Source: a virus. Taken from it: a stretch of DNA of 23,244 nt. Within the stretch, counting starts at the first letter, position 1; each line of letters opens with the position of its first letter. This document shows, in pieces, positions 1 to 6,063 of this stretch. The translations under genes were made by a program, and so were the position numbers. The stretch lies in the IMG/VR virus record IMGVR_UViG_3300042475_000123, positions 1 through 23,244 of that record; one strand, 5' to 3'. The notes below the pieces were generated by a model, which had not been told where the DNA came from, ran no database searches, and saw only the letters and a list, made by a program, of their open reading frames with translations.

Positions 1-256
1 TTAGCAACGTCTGACCAGATGCGCTGGTAGCGACCGAGAGGTAACTGAAGCAGCCCGTAAGGGATGCACCATCTAAGGCACTAAACGTATCCCTAGACGC
101 TTCCGCCTCGGCACACAGGCTCCACGGTTGTTGGAGATCGCGGCCTCCCGGCAGGATCACCCTGCACGTTGCTGCTCGCCAGAGCAGACTGGTTGGGCAT
201 AGCCCAATTTGCTCTTGCTCTTCCTTCCTTGCCAAACCTTCTGTTACAGTCCACTT
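1..256 (+). other. Gene-free structured leader upstream of the terminase genes
   Basis: I see no supportable coding region here: all three + frames are closed early and no minus-strand ORF is convincing. Seen directly are several short inverted repeats: ACCAG/CTGGT (14-28), GCA-CCC/GGG-TGC capped by GTAA (50-67), CTCCA/TGGAG (120-136), GCAGG/CCTGC (151-165), CTGCTC/GAGCAG (172-187), and AGAGCA/TGCTCT (181-215) enclosing TTGGGC-ATA-GCCCAA. The fifth and sixth share GAGCA and cannot form together. CCGAG (34-38) can also pair with CTCGG (107-111). A position directly before the terminase genes fits a packaging site (cos/pac) or an RNA leader of the late operon; both are inference. No convincing sigma-70 promoter was seen. 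Confidence 0.45.
172..215 (+). promoter_or_regulatory. Mutually exclusive hairpins (candidate regulatory or packaging structure)
   Basis: CTGCTC (172-177) pairs with GAGCAG (182-187) across a GCCA loop. Alternatively AGAGCA (181-186) pairs with TGCTCT (210-215), enclosing the perfect TTGGGC-ATA-GCCCAA hairpin (193-207). The shared GAGCA makes the two states exclusive, and a further TGCTC at 216-220 is another possible partner. A pyrimidine-rich tract follows (about 208-235). The pairings are read directly; any switching role, protein binding or packaging role is inference. Confidence 0.3.
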
Positions 257-268
257 ATGTCGATACGT

Positions 269-460
269 ATGTCGGAGTTGGAGTGGGCAGAGTTTGCTGC
301 CAAGTCTCTGGTATGCCGCTCTTGCTTCTGGGCCGCTCAAGTGACTAAGGTTGCTGAGAAGGTCTGGTGTGCCCATGCCACCCACCACGGTTGGATGTCT
401 GACGTTCCCGCCTGTTCTGGCAAAGAGTTCCGGTATGAACCTCGTAACAGAATCCTTTAA
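269..460 (+). CDS. Small Cys-rich hypothetical protein (possible zinc-binding)
   Basis: A 63-residue protein from the ATG at 269 (67 residues if ATG 257 is used). Neither start has a clear Shine-Dalgarno sequence, which is the main doubt. Four cysteines lie at residues 16, 19, 34 and 49: a CRSC pair, then WC, then PAC followed by an aromatic residue. This C-x2-C...C...C layout is typical of tiny phage zinc-binding proteins that end in P-x-C-x(3)-F. His residues 36, 39 and 40 add possible ligands. The gene overlaps the start of the terminase small subunit by 26 bases, which would couple their translation. Function is unknown. It could also be a chance ORF, because the terminase small-subunit frame already explains the last part. 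Confidence 0.45.
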   Translation: MSELEWAEFAAKSLVCRSCFWAAQVTKVAEKVWCAHATHHGWMSDVPACSGKEFRYEPRNRIL

Positions 461-923
461 GTCCATTCCTTTTGCGCCTCGTGAACTGAAGGCATCGCCG
501 GAGGTTCTGCAAAAGATTTACGATGCCGCCAAACTCGGGCTAAAGGGTGATGCCTTGGCCTTTGCGGCAGGGTTGTTGCCCGTTGAGTACCGTAGACTCT
601 GCCAGTTAGATAACGCGGCTGCGGTCGCCGAGGGGAAAGGTCGTGCGGACTCTGAGGTTGAGGCAGCGTCGGCCTTGCGAGAAGGCGCGATTAATGGGGA
701 CACCAAAGCCGCGCTTGCCCTGCTCCAAAACCTTCATGGTTGGGTGGCTAAACAGCAAGTCCAAGTTGATATCAAATCCCAGATTAGTATTGTCGCCGCG
801 CTGCAAGAGGCAGAATCTCGCGTCTTGGCGGGCCGCGTATATGACGCTACGCCGGATCAATTAGCGCATGAGGCTACTGAGCCGCTAACCCTAAAGGACG
901 AACGTGCAACAGCCGATCTATAG
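435..923 (+). CDS. terS: Terminase small subunit (TerS)
   Basis: A 162-residue protein expected to recognise phage DNA and hand it to the large terminase. I chose ATG 435; ATGs at 351 and 375 are in frame, but the upstream translation looks non-protein-like. Residues 22-58 form a predicted helix-turn-helix region (PEVLQKIYDAAKLGLKGDAL then GLLPVEYRRL), suited to DNA binding. Residues 72-108 hold a helical stretch with GDTKAALALLQNLHGW, a motif common in small terminases of this type. The acidic C-terminus (140-162) would contact TerL. It lies directly before terL and overlaps it by 20 bases. P22 Gp3 is the same length, though detailed homology cannot be claimed from reading alone. Confidence 0.82.
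   Translation: MNLVTESFKSIPFAPRELKASPEVLQKIYDAAKLGLKGDALAFAAGLLPVEYRRLCQLDNAAAVAEGKGRADSEVEAASALREGAINGDTKAALALLQNLHGWVAKQQVQVDIKSQISIVAALQEAESRVLAGRVYDATPDQLAHEATEPLTLKDERATADL
893..906 (+). promoter_or_regulatory. Ribosome binding site fixing the GTG start of terL
   Basis: AAAGGA (893-898) lies five bases before GTG 904, inside the 3' end of terS. It supports the GTG start over the later ATG at codon 15. Confidence 0.6.
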
Positions 924-2433
924 CCCCGAAGAAGAAGAGTTGCTGATGAGCAAACTCTGGTCGCCCGTCATCAAGGACGACCCAGAGGCCTTCGTGCTAC
1001 TCGCTTTCCCTTGGGGCCAGAAAGGCACGCCTTTAGAACACTTCAAGGGTCCGCGTAAGTGGCAGCGGGAAATCCTGCGCGACATCGCCGCACATGTTGC
1101 GAAGAATAAGACCGCAACCTCCTACGAAGTCCTGCGTATGGCAACGGCTTCTGGTCGCGGTATCGGTAAGTCTGCTCTGGTGTCGTGGCTCATCCTCTGG
1201 ATGTTGAGTACCCGCATAGGTTCAACGACCATTGTGTCGGCTAACTCGGAAGCGCAGTTACGCTCGATCACATGGGCAGAAATTACTAAGTGGGCAGCGC
1301 TCCTCATCAACTCGCATTGGTTTGAGATTAGCGCCACCCGCGTGATGCCCGCTAAGTGGCTCGCCGAACTGGTTGAACGTGACCTCAAGAAAGGTACTCG
1401 CTACTGGTCCGTCGAAGGTCGCTTGTGGTCGGAAGAGAACCCCGACTCATATGCTGGTGTCCACAACTTTGATGGCGTTATGGTGATTTTCGACGAAGCC
1501 AGCGGTATCCCTGACCCCATCTGGTCGGTGACGGCAGGCTTCTTTACGGAAAACACCCCGCACCGTTTTTGGATGTCGTTTAGCAACCCCCGTCGTAACG
1601 AGGGCTACTTCTTCGAGGCGTTCCACTCTAAGCGTGCGTTCTGGAACACCCGCAACATTGACGCTCGCACCGTTGAAGAAACCGACAAGTCGGTGTATCA
1701 ACAGATCATCGACGAATACGGCATCGACTCACCGCAAGCCAAGGTGGAAGTCTATGGCGAGTTTCCGTCTGAAGGAGACGATCAATTCATACCGCCAAGC
1801 CTTGTGGATTTGGCGATGTCGCGTAGCAAGTACAAGGATGAGACGGCGCCTATTGTTATTGGAGTCGATCCGGCTCGCAGCGGAGCGGACTCAACCGTTA
1901 TCGCCGTCCGCAAAGGTCGAGACATCATCGCCATCAAGCGCTTTAAAGGCGAAGACACGATGGAGATTGTTGGCCGAGTTATCGACGCGATTGAAGAGTA
2001 CCAACCCACACTCGTCGTCCTCGACGAAGGCGGATTAGGCTACGGCATCCTTGATCGCTTGAAAGAGCAGCGCTATAAGGTAGTGCGTGGCGTTAACTTC
2101 GGATGGAAGTCCAAGACCCCGGCTATGTGGCAAAACAAGCGTGCAGAGTTGTGGGGCGAAATGAAAGCGTGGCTGAAAGACGCTGCGCTACCCAATGATA
2201 GGCAGTTAAAGGCTGACCTGACAGGGCCAAAACAGAAAATTAATTCCTCTGGCTCCATCTTGTTGGAGTCGAAGAAAGACATGAAGGCGCGTGGCCTTGC
2301 ATCGCCCGACGCTGCCGATGCCATCGCCGTCACGTTTGCGTATCCAGTGGCGCACCGCGAATACCGCGAGCGACCGCGCACGATTACTACTAGCCGCGAG
2401 AGCGGCATGATTAACACTTGGATGGGTGCCTAA
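904..2433 (+). CDS. terL: Terminase large subunit (TerL), ATPase and nuclease
   Basis: A 509-residue packaging motor that drives DNA through the portal and cuts it into genome lengths. The N-terminal ATPase shows Walker A GRGIGKS (84-90), Walker B MVIFDE (193-198, with D197 and E198) and a coupling motif SFSNP (225-229). The C-terminal RNase H-fold nuclease shows its acidic residues in VIGVDPARSGADS (D322), VVLDEGG (D374) and SPDAADAIAV (D469/D472), so it appears catalytically complete. Length is close to P22 Gp2. The GTG start is backed by a good ribosome binding site. The stop codon overlaps the ATG of the next gene (TAATG), implying translational coupling. I see no frameshift or intron. 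Confidence 0.96.
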   Translation: MQQPIYSPEEEELLMSKLWSPVIKDDPEAFVLLAFPWGQKGTPLEHFKGPRKWQREILRDIAAHVAKNKTATSYEVLRMATASGRGIGKSALVSWLILWMLSTRIGSTTIVSANSEAQLRSITWAEITKWAALLINSHWFEISATRVMPAKWLAELVERDLKKGTRYWSVEGRLWSEENPDSYAGVHNFDGVMVIFDEASGIPDPIWSVTAGFFTENTPHRFWMSFSNPRRNEGYFFEAFHSKRAFWNTRNIDARTVEETDKSVYQQIIDEYGIDSPQAKVEVYGEFPSEGDDQFIPPSLVDLAMSRSKYKDETAPIVIGVDPARSGADSTVIAVRKGRDIIAIKRFKGEDTMEIVGRVIDAIEEYQPTLVVLDEGGLGYGILDRLKEQRYKVVRGVNFGWKSKTPAMWQNKRAELWGEMKAWLKDAALPNDRQLKADLTGPKQKINSSGSILLESKKDMKARGLASPDAADAIAVTFAYPVAHREYRERPRTITTSRESGMINTWMGA

Positions 2434-2693
2434 TGGCTAAGAAGTCCGTCAGCCTCTCAGTTGGTAGAGGAGAAAAGCAGTCCGTGTCAAGAGGGGCGGG
2501 ATTGACCGCGAAAGGCCGTGCAAAATATAATCGTGCAACGGGGTCTAATTTGAAGGCTCCGGCGCCCAGTCCGAAGACAAAAGCGGACGCAGGACGTAAA
2601 AAGTCGTTTTGCGCCCGCATGAAAGGGGTCGTTCGCAACGCCAAGGGGCCAGCCGAACGCGCTAAAGCATCCTTAAAACGATGGAAATGCTGA
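2433..2693 (+). CDS. Small basic conserved phage protein (DUF6321-like)
   Basis: An 86-residue lysine/arginine-rich protein. I chose ATG 2433, which overlaps the terL stop in a TAATG junction, over an in-frame ATG at 2418. It begins MAKKS and carries a conserved-looking block GAGLTAKGRAKYNRATGS (residues 22-39), then KSFCARMKGV (57-66) and a C-terminal LKRWKC. I recognise this pattern from small proteins beside terminase or portal genes in many marine and enteric podoviruses, annotated as a domain of unknown function; the DUF number is from memory. Two Cys residues (60 and 86) flank the basic tail. High charge suggests binding to nucleic acid or the virion, but that is inference. Confidence 0.85.
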   Translation: MAKKSVSLSVGRGEKQSVSRGAGLTAKGRAKYNRATGSNLKAPAPSPKTKADAGRKKSFCARMKGVVRNAKGPAERAKASLKRWKC

Positions 2694-2694
2694 A

Positions 2695-2868
2695 ATGGCT
2701 GCAAAAAAGGGACTATATGCGAACATTCATGCTAAACGCGCTCGAATCGCTGCGGGATCGGGCGAAAAGATGCGTAAACCGGGTTCTAAGGGCGCTCCAA
2801 CGGCTGCCAATTTCAGAAAGTCAGCCCTTACCGCCCGAAAACCCCGTAAAACCTCCAAAAAAGGCTAA
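2695..2868 (+). CDS. Tiny basic conserved phage protein (57 aa)
   Basis: A 57-residue protein starting at ATG 2695, one base after the previous stop, and ending at TAA 2866-2868. It carries 17 Lys/Arg against a single acidic residue (E24). The block KKGLYANIHAKRARIAAGSG (residues 4-23), followed by EKMRKPGSKGAPTAANF, is a pattern I recognise from small hypothetical proteins of podoviruses and other tailed phages, where it often precedes the portal gene. A longer overlapping frame starting at 2681 translates to low-complexity sequence and is rejected. Function is unknown; the charge fits nucleic-acid or virion binding. Its size makes it easy for gene callers to miss. Confidence 0.82.
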   Translation: MAAKKGLYANIHAKRARIAAGSGEKMRKPGSKGAPTAANFRKSALTARKPRKTSKKG

Positions 2869-2873
2869 AAAAC

Positions 2874-3062
2874 ATGTACGGAAAGAAAAACCCCGGTCCA
2901 ATCGGCGTGTCTCCCGGCGCAACAGTCGGTGACATGATCCAAAACAGCCGGATGCAGAAGCCCCGGATGCCTGCTCCGCGTATGCCGAAGCGCGTAAACG
3001 AGGAAATGATCCGCACTACGGTTGATTTCCGACCGACTCCGATGAAACGGGGTATGCGTTAA
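2874..3062 (+). CDS. Small Met/Pro/Arg-rich hypothetical protein (62 aa)
   Basis: A 62-residue protein from ATG 2874, with an A-rich AAAAAGG stretch about nine bases upstream. It has eight methionines and repeated RMP/KRP-type elements (residues 26-40: RMQKPRMPAPRMPKR), so it is basic and probably disordered. The stop codon overlaps the next start (TAATG), which supports it as part of the operon. I do not recognise a family. It sits in the cluster of tiny basic genes between terL and the portal, so a packaging or head-assembly accessory role is a guess from position only. Confidence 0.7.
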   Translation: MYGKKNPGPIGVSPGATVGDMIQNSRMQKPRMPAPRMPKRVNEEMIRTTVDFRPTPMKRGMR

Positions 3063-3208
3063 TGCCTCTAGTAAGGTCTGCGTCTAAGGGCGCCTTCCGC
3101 AAGAACATCCGCGCTGAAGTGAGGGCAGGCACGCCGGTAAAGCAAGCCGTTGCCATCGCGTTCTCGGTCAAGCGCCGCGCTGCGGCCAAGGGTAAGAAGG
3201 GCAAGTAA
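3062..3208 (+). CDS. Tiny basic conserved phage protein (48 aa)
   Basis: A 48-residue protein, MPLVRSASKGAFRKNIRAEV at the start, ending in a lysine-rich tail. It has 14 Lys/Arg and one acidic residue. The pattern S-K-x-AF-x-KN-I-x-x-E-x-x-AG-x-P-x-KQA-x-AIA-(Y/F)-S (residues 8-35) matches a very widespread family of tiny phage proteins of unknown function that I recognise as a type. The start overlaps the preceding stop (TAATG at 3060-3064) and the stop overlaps the portal start (TAATG at 3206-3210). Both junctions, together with the conserved motif, make it a confident gene despite its size. Confidence 0.85.
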   Translation: MPLVRSASKGAFRKNIRAEVRAGTPVKQAVAIAFSVKRRAAAKGKKGK

Positions 3209-5391
3209 TGGCTAAAGACCCGACAGGGATGAAGGGCGCGGCTCAGGTGGCTAATACGCCCGAGAGCCGCCGTGCGCGTAGTACGGGCGATATCCTCGCC
3301 CAAGCGCGTACCCGGATGCAATTGTCCCTGACGGCTTATAGCGAGTCTCGGGATAGCGAACTGGACGACCTGCGCTTTATGGCGGGTTCTCCAGATAACC
3401 GCTGGCAGTGGCCGCAAGAGGTCTTAGCCACCCGTGGCGCAGTGCAGGGCCAGACGATCAACGCTCGTCCCTGCCTCACCATCAACAAACTGCCCCAGCA
3501 CGTCCGGCAGGTCACTAACGACCAGCGCCAGAACCGCCCTGCGGGCAAGGTCATCCCGGTCGATGACAAGGCGGACATTGAAGTCGCTGAGGTGTTTGAC
3601 GGTATCGTCCGGCACATCGAATACATCTCGGATGCCGACGTTGCCTACGACACGGCTTGCGAAAACCAAGTCACGTATGGCGAAGGCTATATCCGCATCC
3701 TGACTGAGTATTGCGACCCCGATTCGTTTGACCAAGACATCCGTATCGCTCGCGTTCGTAACTCGTTCTCGGTATATATGGACCCGCACATCCAAGACCC
3801 GTGCGGAGCCGATGCAGAATGGTGTTTCATAACCGAGGACATGCCCCGTGAGGAGTTTGAGCGTCATTTTCCTGACGCCGAACCCATCTCGTCGATCCAG
3901 AGCCGTGGTATTGGTGACGAGAATCTGGCGCAGTGGATTACCGACGATTCAGTACGGATTGCGGAATACTTCTACGCTTACTATGAAAAAGCGAAGTTAA
4001 ACCTGTACCCGGGCGGCATGACCGCCTACGCCGACTCGCCCGAAGCCGCGCAGATGGAGGCTATGGGCCTTGCCCCTGTTCGCACCCGTGACGTAGACAT
4101 CCGCAAGATTAAGTGGATGAAGACAAACGGCTACGAGGTGCTGGAAGAGCAGGAGTGGCCGGGTAAGTCGATTCCGGTTGTCCGCGTGGTCGGCAACGAA
4201 TACGAAGTGGAAGGCCGTATCTATATCAGCGGCCTCGTGCGTAACGCTAAAGACGCGCAGCGCATGTACAACTACTGGGTATCCCAAGAGGCGGAAATGC
4301 TCGCCTTGGCCCCCAAAGCGCCGTTTATTGGCTACGGTGGACAGTTCGAGGGATACGAGCATCAGTGGAAGACCGCCAATACCCAGAACTGGCCGTATTT
4401 GGAGGTTAATCCTGACGTTACGGACGGCGCTGGCAACATGCTGCCGCTGCCTCAACGTGCTGCCCCACCCCTTGCACAAACGGGGCTTATTCAGGCTAAG
4501 ATGGGCGCGTCGGACGACATTAAGTCTACGACGGGCTACTATGACTCTAGCCTTGGCGCCACGTCGAACGAGCGCTCGGGTCGGGCCATATTGGCGCGTG
4601 AACGTCAGGGCGATACGGGGTCATATCATTACGTCGATAACCTTGCCCGCGCTATCCGCTACGTTACGCGTCAACTCGTTGACTTGATTCCGAAGATTTA
4701 CGATACCCAGCGTATCGCTCGCATCATCGGCATCGACGGGGAAACCTCGACGGTGCGTATTGACCCTATGCAACAAGAGCCTGTCCGCAAGTTGGTGGAT
4801 CAGGCTGGCGTTGTCATCGAGAAGATCTACAACCCGTCTGTGGGTAAGTACGACGTAGCCGTCACGACCGGCCCGTCCTACATGACCAAACGCCAAGAGG
4901 CGATGGACGCAATGTCGCAAATCCTGCAAGCCAACCCGAATCTGTGGGGCGTGGCAGGCGACCTGTTCGTTAAGAACATGGATTGGCCGGGAGCGCAGGA
5001 AATCGCCAAGCGCCTTGCCAAGACGATTGATCCTAAGTTGCTCTCCGATCCTGACGAAGACCCAGCATTGCAGGCCGCTAACCAGCAGATTGAGGCGATG
5101 GGCGCTGAAATGGATCAGATGTTCCAAATGCTCCAAAACGTTTCGCGCTCGATGGAAGCGACAGAACTGCGGATTAAGGAGCAGGAAGCGCAGATCAAAG
5201 CGTATGACGCCGAGACCAAGCGTATCAGCGCGGTTCAGGCGGGCATGTCCGAAGAGCAAATTCAAGACATCGTAATGGGCACGATTAGCGGGATGCTGTC
5301 CGCCAACGACCTTGTAGCCTCGGCCCCTAGAGAGGCTGAAATGCCGATGGAAATGCCACCGCAAATGCCGATGGAGTTACCGCCGCAATGA
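3208..5391 (+). CDS. Portal protein, P22 type
   Basis: A 727-residue portal, almost exactly the length of P22 Gp1 (725). Twelve copies are expected at one capsid vertex, forming the DNA channel and docking TerL, then the gp4-like factor. Supporting sequence: DDLRFMAGSPDNRW (50-63), CLTINKLPQHVRQVTNDQRQ (89-108) and the block from YDTACENQVTYGEGY, all characteristic of the P22 portal family. Residues about 620-675 are rich in Gln, Glu and Met and probably form the helical barrel/coiled coil. The last 16 residues are two copies of MPME(M/L)PPQ encoded by a 24-base tandem repeat. ATG 3208 overlaps the preceding stop; ATGA overlap joins it to the next gene. It is probably translated with the tiny genes upstream. 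Confidence 0.95.
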   Translation: MAKDPTGMKGAAQVANTPESRRARSTGDILAQARTRMQLSLTAYSESRDSELDDLRFMAGSPDNRWQWPQEVLATRGAVQGQTINARPCLTINKLPQHVRQVTNDQRQNRPAGKVIPVDDKADIEVAEVFDGIVRHIEYISDADVAYDTACENQVTYGEGYIRILTEYCDPDSFDQDIRIARVRNSFSVYMDPHIQDPCGADAEWCFITEDMPREEFERHFPDAEPISSIQSRGIGDENLAQWITDDSVRIAEYFYAYYEKAKLNLYPGGMTAYADSPEAAQMEAMGLAPVRTRDVDIRKIKWMKTNGYEVLEEQEWPGKSIPVVRVVGNEYEVEGRIYISGLVRNAKDAQRMYNYWVSQEAEMLALAPKAPFIGYGGQFEGYEHQWKTANTQNWPYLEVNPDVTDGAGNMLPLPQRAAPPLAQTGLIQAKMGASDDIKSTTGYYDSSLGATSNERSGRAILARERQGDTGSYHYVDNLARAIRYVTRQLVDLIPKIYDTQRIARIIGIDGETSTVRIDPMQQEPVRKLVDQAGVVIEKIYNPSVGKYDVAVTTGPSYMTKRQEAMDAMSQILQANPNLWGVAGDLFVKNMDWPGAQEIAKRLAKTIDPKLLSDPDEDPALQAANQQIEAMGAEMDQMFQMLQNVSRSMEATELRIKEQEAQIKAYDAETKRISAVQAGMSEEQIQDIVMGTISGMLSANDLVASAPREAEMPMEMPPQMPMELPPQ
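5341..5388 (+). repeat. 24-bp tandem repeat encoding the portal C-terminal tail
   Basis: Two 24-base units (5341-5364 and 5365-5388) differ at four positions and encode MPMEMPPQ and MPMELPPQ. They form the extreme C-terminus of the portal, and the last base of the second unit is the A of the next gene's start codon. Confidence 0.85.
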
Positions 5392-5750
5392 CCTGCGAAG
5401 TCTTTATCGGACGGCTATTTTTAGCGCGGGATGTGACCCATTCCACGCACCTGAATACCCGTAACTACGCTAAACACAAGGCACTACAGAAGTTCTACGA
5501 GGGCATTATTCCCCTCGCAGACGACTTCGCGGAAGCCTATCAGGGGCGGCACGGGCTAATCGGCCCGATTGCCCTAGCCTCTGCCCAGAAGTCCAACAAC
5601 GTACTTGACTTTCTGGAAAAGGAACTTAAGGAACTTGAGGAAATGCGGTATAAAGTCGTCAGTAAAGACGACACAACGCTGCAAAACCTGTTAGACGCCA
5701 TTTTTGGCTTGTACTTGTCTACGATTTACAAGTTACGCTTTTTAGCGTGA
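5388..5750 (+). CDS. DUF5856-like protein with a Dps/ferritin-like four-helix pattern
   Basis: A 120-residue helical protein whose start overlaps the portal stop (ATGA). The block around AKHKALQKFYEGI and ADDFAEAYQGRHG matches phage proteins I know as DUF5856. Seen here: H18, H30, D45 and E49 have spacings of 12, 15 and 4 residues, identical to the ferroxidase ligands H51, H63, D78 and E82 of E. coli Dps, and the intervening residues align without gaps (H, H, L, F, D, AE, G shared). The fifth Dps ligand (D67) is Gln34 here. Predicted helices 1-22, 29-53, 59-90 and 94-118 would make a compact four-helix bundle, shorter than Dps (167 aa). Iron binding or DNA protection is inference; a structural head or packaging role is the alternative. 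Confidence 0.8.
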   Translation: MTCEVFIGRLFLARDVTHSTHLNTRNYAKHKALQKFYEGIIPLADDFAEAYQGRHGLIGPIALASAQKSNNVLDFLEKELKELEEMRYKVVSKDDTTLQNLLDAIFGLYLSTIYKLRFLA

Positions 5751-5763
5751 GGTAACGACATTG
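5749..5763 (+). promoter_or_regulatory. Ribosome binding site fixing a TTG start
   Basis: GAGG (5749-5752) lies eight bases upstream of TTG 5761 and decides that rare start for the following gene. It overlaps the stop codon of the upstream gene. Confidence 0.55.
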
Positions 5764-6063
5764 GAACTTCTCAACCCCCTTGTTGATGCGCTTTATACGG
5801 CCCGCACGGCTTCCTATACCGGCACTGCTGGCTCGACTGACGCTTGGCCTGCCGGAGCGCAGGGCGTTGTCATCTGGGCAACGACTAACGCGTATGTGCG
5901 CGTAGGCGAAGGTGTGACGGCTACGACTGCCGATACACCGATCCCGGCTGGCGTGCCGATTGCGTTTAAGGTGCCAAACGGTACGGGCGCTCCTTGGCGC
6001 GTCAGCGCTATTCAGGTTGTCGCTGGCGGCACGGTCTACGCAAAGCCTATCAACGCGCAATGA
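5761..6063 (+). CDS. Small beta-rich phage structural protein (unknown function)
   Basis: A 100-residue protein starting at TTG 5761. It is rich in Thr, Ala and Val, with alternating hydrophobic segments such as GVVIWATTNAYVRVG (34-48) and a conserved-looking PWRVSAIQVVAGGTVYAKP (78-96). It resembles short beta-sandwich proteins seen near head and fibre genes of several podoviruses. I know of no assigned function. It opens the adhesin module, and its stop overlaps the next start (ATGA at 6060-6063). A decoration or baseplate-type role is possible; no enzyme motif is seen. Confidence 0.75.
   Translation: MELLNPLVDALYTARTASYTGTAGSTDAWPAGAQGVVIWATTNAYVRVGEGVTATTADTPIPAGVPIAFKVPNGTGAPWRVSAIQVVAGGTVYAKPINAQ

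Noticed and set aside
1-30. Open + frame from the window edge to TAG 28-30, possibly the end of an upstream gene
   Set aside because: Only nine codons are visible, too few to support a gene. It is recorded in case the adjoining sequence continues the frame.
193-215. TTGGGC-ATA-GCCCAA followed by TTT as an intrinsic terminator
   Set aside because: The stem is only six pairs and the T-run only three before TGCTC, so it is too weak for a confident terminator; it is reported as part of the structured leader.
2681-2932. 83-codon + frame across the small-gene cluster
   Set aside because: It overlaps the better-supported 57-aa gene (2695-2868) and the start of the 62-aa gene, and it translates to Arg/Pro/Lys-rich sequence without a conserved motif.
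4621-5364. Long minus-strand frame (247 codons) opposite the portal gene
   Set aside because: It is a shadow of the portal reading frame. The translation is His/Arg/Leu-rich with no family resemblance, and the + strand product is a full-length, recognisable portal.
5994-6059. Upstream in-frame start extending the CBM adhesin by 22 residues
   Set aside because: The added residues are Arg-rich nonsense overlapping the end of the previous gene; ATG 6060 forms the ATGA junction usual in this operon.
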